A stretch of DNA of 14,505 bases from G039029935 sp039029935 (GTDB lineage: Bacteria; Chloroflexota; Anaerolineae; Caldilineales; Caldilineaceae). The notes beneath the pieces are model-generated. The model was not told the DNA's origin. It made no database searches and saw only the letters and a program-made list of their open reading frames with translations. Positions 1-7,568 of the stretch are shown one piece after another (position 1 is the stretch's first letter; the number at the start of each line of letters is the position of its first letter). The stretch is from positions 1-14,505 of the forward strand of contig JBCCFC010000186.1 in NCBI GenBank assembly GCA_039029935.1, read 5' to 3'. The position numbers and the translations under genes were made by a program.

Positions 1-2
1 CG

Positions 3-1631
3 TTATTGGTGAGGCTCTATAACCATCTCTTTTATGAGCAAGAACGTGTGATGCCTGTGTATATCACATTTGCTACATTCTTAGAGCAAAAAGGTCCACC
101 AACAACAATAGAAATAGGAGAGCATTATTTAAGTTGTTATCTACGTTGCTATCTTGCTTTTCAATATCGTCGTCCTGAATTGCTGTCCATCAAGCCAGAG
201 ATAAGCGAAATTGAAAAGGTTGCAAGAGAATTTGATGACATAATTGTCAATGATTTATTGGATACATATCATAGATTAACCAAAGCAAAGCCTGATGGTG
301 ATTCAACAGCTCGATTTGTCGTCGATGTTCCACGAACCGTTGCAGAACTACATGGTATTATTTCGGCGGTTATTATCGATGAGTTTCAAGTGCTTACGGA
401 TGTCTATGATAAGAGCAGAGAAATATCACTCGATGTAACCAACTTCTGTCAATGGGCCGTTGACAGTCCGATTGCCCCCATGTTGGTCTCTGGCTCTGCG
501 GTTTCACTCCTGATTACAAAAGCATTGCGCGGTGCGCTGACAGGGCGGTTTAACTATTGGTATTTACCACCATTGGCGCGCGATGATGTGCATGATCTGG
601 CTTTTCGCTTGGGGGCGATGATGCGTATGGAGATGACCATTGAATTTGCCGATATGCTGTGGAAGGTGACGGCTGGCTATCCCAATAGCATTGAAAACTT
701 GATGCGTAGCCAATGCCCTGCTCGTCGTCGTTATCCGTCACTCGATGCGCTGGAAGAGGTGCTGATCTTCGAGGTCTCCAATCGGCTCGCCAATACATGG
801 CAACATTACAGCTCAGAATTTGTCGAGCATGTTGATTTGCTTAATGGCGATGGCTTGGCAAAAAAAGTGATGTTGTGGGTCACCAAATACCCAGAACCAC
901 CGATTGATGCTGCGCAGATTGCAAAAGAGTTTGATGTCACCTATGCAGAGGCACAGGATGCACTGCTCAAGCTCTATCAAGCGGATATCATTGACGTGGT
1001 TAGTTGGGAGCGGTATGAAGGCCCTGGCGACCCCATGCTGCGTCGCTATATTGAATACAATTTCCGCTGGCAATTGGAGCAAATTTCGCTTGAGAAAGCG
1101 GTGCAAACTCTACGAGACGACTATGGCAAACTACGAGGTGATTTGAACAATGCACTGGGTGAGATTGGTGAACTCTACGCTGCCCTCATTATGCGTAGTT
1201 TTGATAAACGTGAAGTTGATGGTGAAACCTACTTTAAGGCTCCACACCCAGTATTTCTGCCCAAGTTTGATACGCTTGAAAAACGTGGTGGGACTGTTGT
1301 TGCTGGAGATAAAGTGGAGATTGATGTCATCGGTGAGTGGCAGCAGGTTTCTGATAAGAGCGGCCAGCCGCAACGATGTGCGTGGCTGGTCGAAGCCAAA
1401 AATTGGTCAAAACCGATTCCTCTGTCCGAGGTCGAACATTTCTTCAAACAGGCAGGGCAAATGAAAGAGAAGCAAGGCTACGACCAAGTGACACTATGGT
1501 ATTTTTCCAAAAGCGGATTCACGGAGCCGGCGGTTAATGCACTGGAAAAAGCGGGGGTGTTATACAGCGACTGGAAACACTTTTTTGCCTTAGCACGGCA
1601 TTTTGATCTGTTTGGGCTGCCCAACAGATAG
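3..1631 (+). CDS. AAA/STAND-like ATPase with C-terminal PD-(D/E)XK nuclease-like domain (5' partial)
   Basis: The reading frame is open to the left edge, so the N-terminus is missing. Residues are counted here from position 6. The first visible residues (LLVRLYNHLF) resemble the helix that directly follows a GKT P-loop in archaeal-type ATPases, so Walker A probably lies just upstream. Walker B is seen as AVIIDEFQVL with D125-E126, followed by a sensor-like LVSGSAVSLL. A helical/winged-helix-like middle (about 240-370) follows. The last 150 residues have a restriction-endonuclease-like pattern: GEIGELY (E386/E389), EIDVIG (D440) and VEAK (E463, K465), i.e. E...D...ExK. The product is probably cytosolic; its target is unknown. 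Related ATPase-nuclease proteins are often annotated as archaeal ATPase/DUF234 family. It ends 18 nt before the ABC ATPase gene, so co-transcription is possible, but no functional link is evident. ATPase call is fairly firm; nuclease activity is inferred. Confidence 0.75.
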   Translation, partial: LLVRLYNHLFYEQERVMPVYITFATFLEQKGPPTTIEIGEHYLSCYLRCYLAFQYRRPELLSIKPEISEIEKVAREFDDIIVNDLLDTYHRLTKAKPDGDSTARFVVDVPRTVAELHGIISAVIIDEFQVLTDVYDKSREISLDVTNFCQWAVDSPIAPMLVSGSAVSLLITKALRGALTGRFNYWYLPPLARDDVHDLAFRLGAMMRMEMTIEFADMLWKVTAGYPNSIENLMRSQCPARRRYPSLDALEEVLIFEVSNRLANTWQHYSSEFVEHVDLLNGDGLAKKVMLWVTKYPEPPIDAAQIAKEFDVTYAEAQDALLKLYQADIIDVVSWERYEGPGDPMLRRYIEYNFRWQLEQISLEKAVQTLRDDYGKLRGDLNNALGEIGELYAALIMRSFDKREVDGETYFKAPHPVFLPKFDTLEKRGGTVVAGDKVEIDVIGEWQQVSDKSGQPQRCAWLVEAKNWSKPIPLSEVEHFFKQAGQMKEKQGYDQVTLWYFSKSGFTEPAVNALEKAGVLYSDWKHFFALARHFDLFGLPNR

Positions 1632-1649
1632 GTGAAAGAGATTTTTTAG

Positions 1650-2408
1650 ATGGCAAAAATAGGCAAGAAAAACATCCAAAATTCAGCTTCAAAGAATAAT
1701 GCTAGCGATAACGTCATCGAAATCGTCAAGCTCAACAAAATCTACGGCGAGGGCGACATCGCTGTCCATGCGTTGCGCAACATCCACCTGCAAGTGAAGC
1801 GTGGCGAGTTTGTCGCCATCATGGGACCGTCGGGGTCGGGCAAGTCAACGTTGATGAACATTCTAGGTTGCCTGGACCGTGCGACCAGTGGTCTGTATGT
1901 CCTCAACGGTCAGGATGTCAGCCGCATGAGCAAGGATCAATTGGCGGGGGTGCGCAATCGTAATATTGGCTTTGTCTTCCAGTCGTATAATTTGCTACCC
2001 CGCATGAGTGCGCTCAAAAATGTGATGATGCCGATGATGTACAATGGCTATCAGAACTTGGAGGATGAGCAGCGCGAACGCCACGCTGTCAACATCCTAA
2101 AATCTGTCGGTTTGGGTGACCGTGTTCACCATCAACCCAATAAACTCTCCGGTGGTCAACAGCAGCGGGTCGCCATTGCTCGTGCCTTGGTCAACCGTCC
2201 CGCGCTGATTTTGGCGGATGAACCGACGGGCAATCTGGATACCAAGTCGAGTCGTGAGATTATGAACATTTTTCATGGGCTACATCGACAGGGGGCCACG
2301 ATTGTGATGGTGACGCATGAGCCGGAGCGGGCAAAGCAGGCCGAGCGCGTGGTGACGGTGTTGGATGGGGATATTGTGAAAGACGAGACAGTGAAAAGTG
2401 AAGAGTGA
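1650..2408 (+). CDS. ABC transporter ATP-binding protein, MacB/LolD family
   Basis: This 252-residue protein is the nucleotide-binding subunit that would power the permease encoded just downstream. All ABC motifs are intact and in order: Walker A GPSGSGKST (about residue 60), Q-loop FQSYNLL, signature LSGGQQQR, Walker B LILADEPTGNLD and the switch histidine in VMVTHE. The LNKIYGEGDIAVHALRNI opening and the GNLD D-loop are typical of the MacB/LolD/FtsE group, which serves FtsX-like mechanotransmission permeases rather than classical importers. The extra N-terminal 20 residues are polar and probably disordered. The start is the first ATG after the upstream stop; a weak GAAAGAG lies about 12 nt upstream. 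The last codons (VKSEE and stop) lie inside a heptamer tandem repeat, so the C-terminal tail is repeat-derived. The cargo cannot be deduced; no MacA-like adaptor gene is present here. Confidence 0.93.
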   Translation: MAKIGKKNIQNSASKNNASDNVIEIVKLNKIYGEGDIAVHALRNIHLQVKRGEFVAIMGPSGSGKSTLMNILGCLDRATSGLYVLNGQDVSRMSKDQLAGVRNRNIGFVFQSYNLLPRMSALKNVMMPMMYNGYQNLEDEQRERHAVNILKSVGLGDRVHHQPNKLSGGQQQRVAIARALVNRPALILADEPTGNLDTKSSREIMNIFHGLHRQGATIVMVTHEPERAKQAERVVTVLDGDIVKDETVKSEE

Positions 2409-2438
2409 AGAGTGAAAAGTGAAGAGTGAAAAGTGAAG
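2390..2438 (+). repeat. 7-bp tandem repeat AGTGAAR x7 over the ABC ATPase stop codon
   Basis: Seven perfect-length units of AGTGAAA or AGTGAAG run head to tail. The TGA stop at 2406-2408 is the core of the third unit. Because 7 is not a multiple of 3, TGA appears in all three forward frames within 21 bp. The array ends 4 nt before the Shine-Dalgarno sequence of the permease gene. Confidence 0.95.
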
Positions 2439-2442
2439 AATT

Positions 2443-2450
2443 GAGGAGGT
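2443..2450 (+). promoter_or_regulatory. Strong Shine-Dalgarno sequence for the permease gene
   Basis: GAGGAGGT ends 4 nt before the ATG at 2455. It is the best ribosome-binding site in the window and decides in favour of the upstream start, although homologues usually begin nearer the methionine at 2542. Confidence 0.8.
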
Positions 2451-2454
2451 CGAT

Positions 2455-3777
2455 ATGATTGGTGAGGGCGTTCGGGCTAGAGTTGGGGTGAGTCGTCGGG
2501 AACGTGTGCAGGGGCGCGGACGGATTGATGACGTGCAGGGGATGACGGTTGGGAATACGTTTCGTGTGGCGTGGGAAGGGTTGATGCTCAATAAACTGCG
2601 CTCATTTTTGACAACGTTGGGCATCATTATTGGTGTGGCGGCGGTCATCATCATGTTGGCGGTCAGTGCTGGTGCGGAGGCGGCGATTTCCGATCAGATT
2701 AGTGGATTGGGCGCAAACTTGATCATGGTCAGTCCGGCGCGCAACTTTGGTGGGGTCGGTGGTCGCGGTGGTGGACGGCCTAGCTTTGGCACACCGATGA
2801 CCTATGAGGATGCAATGGCGATTCGCAGCAACGTGTCGGGGCTGGCGGGTTTGACTGTCGAGCAGTCAACGACCCAAGATGTGCGTTTTGGTAGCACCAC
2901 CTTGACTGGTTCGTCGATTGTCGGTGTCACCTCGGATTTTCTGACCGTGCGTGACTATAGCATTGGCGAAGGCCGTTTTCTCACCGAAGAGGAAAATGAC
3001 GGAGCACGACGGGTTGCTGTACTTGGCTATGGGATTGCTGAGGATTTGTTTGGCGACCAAAATCCGATAGGCCAACAAGTACGCATCGGTTCATCACGCT
3101 TTTCTGTCGTTGGTGTGATGGCTGAACAGGGTGTTGTCAGTGGTGCTGATAACGATGGCCGTGTCTACATCCCCGTCTCTGTCATCTTCAAAAAATTTGG
3201 TGGCACCGGGTTGGGTGGCGACCGTGTACGTATGATTTTTGCCAAGGCCGAAAGTGCGGATGTGATGGACACTGTGATGAACCGTATTACCGTTTTCATG
3301 GCCGGACGGCGCAATATCGACCCTGCCAACCCCGACTTTAGTGTGCGCACGCAACAGGATATTGTCGATGCCCGCGCCTCCTCCACCGAAGCCTTCCGCA
3401 GTTTACTGGCATGGGTGGCTGGCGTCTCACTCGTCGTCGGCGGTATCGGCATCATGAACATCATGCTTGTCAGCGTCACTGAACGCACCCGTGAAATTGG
3501 GCTGCGTCAAGCAATGGGCGCACGTCCTCGTGATGTCCGGCTGCAATTCTTGCTCGAAGCCGTCATGTTAAGCTTGGTTGGCGGGCTGGCGGGCGTCATC
3601 GTCGGCGTCGTCGGCTCCTATGTCTTTGGCGAGCTTGGCGGAATGCGCACAGAGCTAGTGCCGATGTCATTGCCATTGGCATTTATCGCATCGGCGACGG
3701 TGGGCATCTTCTTTGGTTACTATCCAGCGACACAGGCGGCACAGTTAGACCCAATTGAGGCGTTGCGGCGCGAATAA
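2455..3777 (+). CDS. MacB/FtsX-type ABC transporter permease
   Basis: This 440-residue membrane protein is the partner of the preceding ABC ATPase. Topology is that of the MacB family: one TM helix (about residues 50-73, within LRSFLTTLGIIIGVAAVI), a large extracytoplasmic MacB-PCD domain (about 75-310), and three C-terminal TM helices (about 318-342, 366-392, 404-425). The conserved loop ERTREIGLRQAMGA precedes TM3, and the protein ends in the typical DPIEALR. The extracytoplasmic domain begins with a Gly-rich insertion (GGVGGRGGG). The family moves substrates such as peptides, antibiotics or lipoproteins by mechanotransmission; here the cargo is unknown. The start at 2455 has a strong SD but adds about 29 basic residues not usual in the family; a start at 2542 would give the usual N-terminus. 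Together with the 1650-2408 gene it forms a two-gene operon, ending before a terminator-like hairpin. Confidence 0.92.
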   Translation: MIGEGVRARVGVSRRERVQGRGRIDDVQGMTVGNTFRVAWEGLMLNKLRSFLTTLGIIIGVAAVIIMLAVSAGAEAAISDQISGLGANLIMVSPARNFGGVGGRGGGRPSFGTPMTYEDAMAIRSNVSGLAGLTVEQSTTQDVRFGSTTLTGSSIVGVTSDFLTVRDYSIGEGRFLTEEENDGARRVAVLGYGIAEDLFGDQNPIGQQVRIGSSRFSVVGVMAEQGVVSGADNDGRVYIPVSVIFKKFGGTGLGGDRVRMIFAKAESADVMDTVMNRITVFMAGRRNIDPANPDFSVRTQQDIVDARASSTEAFRSLLAWVAGVSLVVGGIGIMNIMLVSVTERTREIGLRQAMGARPRDVRLQFLLEAVMLSLVGGLAGVIVGVVGSYVFGELGGMRTELVPMSLPLAFIASATVGIFFGYYPATQAAQLDPIEALRRE

Positions 3778-3818
3778 TGCCAATTGATGACCCTGCTGCA
3801 AAAAGGGCAAAATCGCCC

Positions 3819-3879
3819 AAAAGTCAGACTTCTCACCAGTGGTAAAAATCAGCAAAAACAACAGAAGTCGGACTTTTTT
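3819..3879 (+). terminator. Palindrome with T-run, probable Rho-independent terminator of the ABC operon
   Basis: Arms 3819-3833 and 3863-3877 pair over 14 of 15 positions (one A:G mismatch) around a 29-nt loop. The second arm runs into six T (3874-3879). Each arm also contains the near-palindrome AAGTCnGACTT followed by TCACCAG, so the two arms are both inverted and direct repeats. That suggests a dispersed repeat element serving as a terminator. The long loop lowers certainty. A small GGGC/GCCC hairpin (3805-3818) precedes it. Confidence 0.6.
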
Positions 3880-3894
3880 CACCAGAGTCATTGA

Positions 3895-3926
3895 TGAATT
3901 TGTGAATTTGTGAATTGTTGAATTGT
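3895..3926 (+). repeat. 8-bp tandem repeat TGAATTKK x4
   Basis: Two units of TGAATTTG are followed by two of TGAATTGT, beginning 118 nt after the permease stop. With the array at 3971-4002 it forms an imperfect AT-rich inverted repeat around a centre of about 45 nt. It lies between two convergent genes. Confidence 0.85.
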
Positions 3927-3970
3927 TAATATCCAGATGACCCAATACTCGCTCGTATCTCAAATTAATA

Positions 3971-4002
3971 ATTCACCAATTCATCAATTCATCAATTAAT
4001 TA
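3971..4002 (-). repeat. 8-bp tandem repeat TGATGAAT directly after the histidine kinase stop codon
   Basis: Read on the minus strand, i.e. in the sense of the kinase gene, the units are TGATGAAT, TGATGAAT, TGGTGAAT and a decayed TATTAAT. They begin a few bases after the TAA stop (4003-4005). They are the mirror counterpart of the array at 3895-3926. Confidence 0.8.
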
Positions 4003-6936
4003 TTAACCCATTTTCATCTCCTTAATCACCCGCTCCAACTCTTCAAACCGAATCGGCTTGGTAATATAGTCATTCATGCCAATCTCCAGCGCCTGCGCCC
4101 GATCTTGGGCCATAGCTGCGGCTGTCATCCCAACAATATGCGGTTGACGGCTGAGATGTTGCATCTGGCGAATCTGCTGCGTCGCCTCCAGCCCATCTAG
4201 CTCCGGCATATGGACATCCATCAATACCAAATCATAGAGGTTGGCGGGTGAATCATTTGGATGGCTTACCAGCCGCTGCTCCACCATCTCTAGTGCTTCT
4301 TTGCCATGATTGGCAATATCAATCGCGTAGCCAAGCCGTTTCAAAAAACGTGTTGCCACTTTTTGATTAACAATATTGTCTTCGACCAATAAAATGCTCA
4401 GTGGGTACTGCTCCGCAAATTTTGGCCGTTCCCCTGTCTTACCCTCATCCTGCCCACCTTTACGTCCATTTCGACTGGATAGTTTGCTGGACCCATTCCG
4501 TGAAGATGAGAGGGGACTGGTCGAGGTTGGATCTGACATCGCTGGCCGCGACATCGCTATCGTTTCAACGAAGGCTGTCCCTGTTGCTTGATTTGAGACA
4601 TCTGTTAGGGTTTGATCAGAAAGGTTTGTACCCAGCGATAATGGGTTCGTTGATGACCGATCCTGTTGGGAATCCTCCACTGACAAAACATCCGACTTCG
4701 TGTATGATTGCGCCGTGATCAAGTCAGCTAGCGCATCGTGCAGACCCCACGGTTTGACGGGACGATTGACGATCTGGATCGCACCGATTTCATCCATCAG
4801 ATGTTTTTTCTGTCGCGAAGGCTGAATGTTTCCTGCTGCACGAATGACAATAAACGGCAGGACAAATGATGATTGCCCATGATGGGTCGCGGCACGAATT
4901 CTTGGAATAGTACGCATTGCCTCCTCATCAAGTATTGTGTCACCGACCAAGACCATACTCAAAAATGAATTGCCAACGGACTCTGTTTGGGTCAACAGGG
5001 CCATCATTGCTTCTCTACTGTCTGCCTCAAGCGGTCGCATACCCCAGAATTTTGCATAGGTGACAAGTTTTTGGCGGCGGGTATAGTCTTTTTCCGCAAC
5101 CAAAACGACCCGTTTTGAGAGCAGGGGTTGCTCTTTTTGCAAGTAAACTGGCGTCGGTTCATCAACAGTTTCCACGCGAATGGTAAAGTGGAACGTGGAT
5201 CCTTCCTCTAACTCGCTCTCAACCCACATACGCCCACCCATCATTTCACATAGACGACGGCTAATTGCCAAGCCTAGCCCTGTACCGCCATATTCACGCG
5301 TGGTCGAAGAATCCAACTGGCTAAATGACTGGAATAATCGATCCATTTTGGCCTTGGGAATGCCAATACCAGTGTCTTTAACCGCAAAATGGATCTCGTG
5401 ATACTCATGACCATCACCATTCAGATCGGGAATAAATTTGCTGTCTACCATCACCCACACACCGCCTTCGTGCGTGAATTTGAGCGCATTAGACAACAAG
5501 TTCACCATAACTTGGCGCAACCGGGTGCTGTCTCCCCAGATTTGATGAGGGATGTTGAAATCAATCTGATAGTCTAGGTCAAGCTGTTTGCTCATCGCTG
5601 TGTGGGTAAAGAGGTCTAAAACATCACCAATGCATTGATAGAGGTCAAAACTATGGGTTTCCAGCGTCAGCTCACCCGCTTCAATCTTAGAGAAATCAAG
5701 AATTTCGTTGATGATTTTGAGCAGAGAGTCACCGCTATTGTGAATCGTTTCAACAAATTCATATTGCTCGTGGTCAAGCGGTGTGTCCAACAATAGGCTG
5801 GTCATCCCAATAATCCCATTCATGGGTGTACGGATCTCATGACTCATGTTTGCCAAGAATTCGCTCTTGGCCTGTGTTGCCGCCTCGGCTTGGTCCTTCG
5901 CATTCTGCAGCTCCCATTCACGCTTGAGCCGCTCTGTCACATCCACCGCAATATAGATCATGCCCAGCAATGAATCTTTCTCACTGTTTGAATCTTTCTC
6001 TCTCATCTCTTTGCGATCCTCTATCAATGTCGTGACATACCAATCACAGGCAATGATAGGACCCGCCTTTGTCGAACTACGTAGGGTGTTAGGACCGACA
6101 CTCGTCCTATGTTGGAGCGCATCATTCCATTTGGGGAGAATCTCTGCCTGTTGGTCCATTGGCAGCAATAAATCTGTCGCCACTTTGCCCATTGCTTCCG
6201 CTTTTGCATAGCCAAAAATGAGTTCTGCCGCTGGGTTCCAGCCGACAATCCGTCCAGTGGCGTCACACTCGATGAAGGCGGTGGGCGTTTGCTGCACATA
6301 GAGTGATCGTTTTCGTTCAGAGTTTAACAGCGTTCGCCGCTCTCTGCCATGTGTTGATTCATAAAAGGAAACCCCCAATGTACAGCCAGCAATGAGCAGC
6401 GAAAAGGAAAAAATAAAGGCAAATTGTTCTGTGGGTGACAACGTTGTATTAAAGTGAAACAGAAATGCCATATCCAAAGGGAGTAGATCGGCGGGGATAA
6501 AATAGATTGACCACAAATAAGCAATAATTGTGACAACCAATACGAACCCATGCCGATTTAAAAACATAACGGCTGTCCACGATACAATTAACCACCAGAT
6601 GATCATCATAATCGTATAGCCGCCATGCATAGATGCTGTTGCTATCAGGATAATGATTTCTGACGCGATAAACAGTACACTGCACAGGTATAGGGCGTGG
6701 AATCGACGCAACAGCCATAGATTGAGACCGCAAAGCATAAAACTGAGTATCGACTCCCTCACACCGGGCAGTGTAAGTGTATTGTCGTTCATCAATAAGA
6801 CGACGATTAGATTAAAAAACAGGATGGCTGCAAAAATTAAATTGCTAACAATCAGCCCGTCTATACGGCTGCGTACAACTTCGGGTACAGAAAAAATGCC
6901 ATCCCCATAGATTAAATTTGTGATTCTATCAAACAT
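4003..6936 (-). CDS. Hybrid sensor histidine kinase: 6 TM, PAS, HisKA, HATPase, degenerate receiver, receiver
   Basis: This 977-residue membrane kinase would autophosphorylate and pass phosphate to its own receiver, and possibly on to another protein. Six predicted TM helices (about 27-190) form the sensor end. A PAS domain follows (about 212-335, with AFIECDATGRIVGWNPAAE). The H-box FLANMSHEIRTPMNGIIG carries phosphoacceptor H366. The ATPase part shows the N-box MVNLLSNALKF (N483), DTGIGIP and GGTGLGLAISRRLCEMMGG. A receiver-like domain (about 607-740) has lost the acidic pair (VAEKD instead of VDD) and the conserved lysine (NRP instead of TKP), so it is probably a pseudo-receiver. A Ser-rich linker (about 745-845) leads to a complete receiver: E852-D853, D907 in LMDVHMPELDG and K960 in YITKP. 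There is no HPt domain and no adjacent response regulator, so the output is unknown. The first ATG is used; AGGA lies directly before it. Confidence 0.93.
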   Translation of the reverse strand: MFDRITNLIYGDGIFSVPEVVRSRIDGLIVSNLIFAAILFFNLIVVLLMNDNTLTLPGVRESILSFMLCGLNLWLLRRFHALYLCSVLFIASEIIILIATASMHGGYTIMMIIWWLIVSWTAVMFLNRHGFVLVVTIIAYLWSIYFIPADLLPLDMAFLFHFNTTLSPTEQFAFIFSFSLLIAGCTLGVSFYESTHGRERRTLLNSERKRSLYVQQTPTAFIECDATGRIVGWNPAAELIFGYAKAEAMGKVATDLLLPMDQQAEILPKWNDALQHRTSVGPNTLRSSTKAGPIIACDWYVTTLIEDRKEMREKDSNSEKDSLLGMIYIAVDVTERLKREWELQNAKDQAEAATQAKSEFLANMSHEIRTPMNGIIGMTSLLLDTPLDHEQYEFVETIHNSGDSLLKIINEILDFSKIEAGELTLETHSFDLYQCIGDVLDLFTHTAMSKQLDLDYQIDFNIPHQIWGDSTRLRQVMVNLLSNALKFTHEGGVWVMVDSKFIPDLNGDGHEYHEIHFAVKDTGIGIPKAKMDRLFQSFSQLDSSTTREYGGTGLGLAISRRLCEMMGGRMWVESELEEGSTFHFTIRVETVDEPTPVYLQKEQPLLSKRVVLVAEKDYTRRQKLVTYAKFWGMRPLEADSREAMMALLTQTESVGNSFLSMVLVGDTILDEEAMRTIPRIRAATHHGQSSFVLPFIVIRAAGNIQPSRQKKHLMDEIGAIQIVNRPVKPWGLHDALADLITAQSYTKSDVLSVEDSQQDRSSTNPLSLGTNLSDQTLTDVSNQATGTAFVETIAMSRPAMSDPTSTSPLSSSRNGSSKLSSRNGRKGGQDEGKTGERPKFAEQYPLSILLVEDNIVNQKVATRFLKRLGYAIDIANHGKEALEMVEQRLVSHPNDSPANLYDLVLMDVHMPELDGLEATQQIRQMQHLSRQPHIVGMTAAAMAQDRAQALEIGMNDYITKPIRFEELERVIKEMKMG

Positions 6937-7003
6937 TCCTATCCATTCGTATTATGAGCATTATGTATCGAACACGTCTATGCATCAGAGCCTGTGGCCT
7001 AAG

Positions 7004-7033
7004 TTGTACGGCATCTTTGGCTCATGCTATACT
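7004..7033 (+). promoter_or_regulatory. Extended -10 promoter for the dehydratase-subunit/methyltransferase pair
   Basis: The -10 box TATACT (7028-7033) is preceded by TGC (7025-7027), giving an extended -10. A weak -35 TTGTAC (7004-7009) lies 18 nt upstream. Transcription would start near 7040, leaving a leader of about 90 nt. No cobalamin riboswitch signature was recognised in the leader. Confidence 0.5.
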
Positions 7034-7127
7034 AATTTTGTCTAGCTATATAGAGTTCATCATCGATTTGGTGGACTTTACTTTGCAACAACTCTAATTA
7101 TAAACGATAGATCGGTAGAAACAACTT

Positions 7128-7568
7128 ATGAAAACACAAGAGTCAAAATCAGATAAACTTTCATCGCGTCAAACTACTGCATATCCATTGATGCAAAAGG
7201 CGGCAGAGTTAAACGCAGCAAGTGGGCGTTCTATTGAAGCGATTACCATTGATGCATTAGCCAAGGATGAACTAACGGGTCAGGATTTGCAGATTGATGC
7301 TGACACCCTCCATACGCAATCACAGATTGCCAAGGATGCGGGATATCCTCAGCTAGCTGCAAACCTAAACCGTGCGGCAGAGTTGACTCGTGTGCCAAAC
7401 GACGAACTTTTGCGCATGTATGAAATGCTGCGTCCGGGTCGGTCCACCAAAGATGATCTGGCGACATTGGCCGATACACTTGAATCGGCATATGAGGCAC
7501 CAGTCACAGCAGCGTTTGTGCGCGAAGCCTTAACCGTCTATCAACAACGTGGTCTACTTAAAAAATAA
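7128..7568 (+). CDS. pduE: Small (gamma) subunit of B12-dependent diol/glycerol dehydratase, PduE-like, without partner subunits nearby
   Basis: This 146-residue protein matches the PduE/DhaE/GldC family along nearly its whole length. Recognisable blocks include YPL near residue 19, LTGQDLQIDADTL, QSQIAKDAG, LNRAAELTRVPNDEL, MLRPGRSTKDDL, LADTLESAYEAP and AAFVREAL near the end. In characterised enzymes this subunit joins large and medium subunits to convert 1,2-diols or glycerol to aldehydes using adenosylcobalamin; it does not itself carry the active site. The N-terminus is shorter than in PduE, with no obvious microcompartment-targeting extension. The large and medium subunit genes, normally directly upstream in one operon, are absent here. 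Instead the gene has its own promoter. Its TAA stop overlaps the next ATG by one base (TAATG), implying translational coupling to the methyltransferase. Family assignment is firm; function without partners is open. Confidence 0.85.
   Translation: MKTQESKSDKLSSRQTTAYPLMQKAAELNAASGRSIEAITIDALAKDELTGQDLQIDADTLHTQSQIAKDAGYPQLAANLNRAAELTRVPNDELLRMYEMLRPGRSTKDDLATLADTLESAYEAPVTAAFVREALTVYQQRGLLKK

Noticed and set aside
7034..7127. Cobalamin riboswitch before the PduE-like gene
   Set aside because: The leader is only about 90 nt and shows no B12-box-like sequence; only a 6-bp AGAGTT/AACTCT pair with a long loop is seen, which is likely chance.
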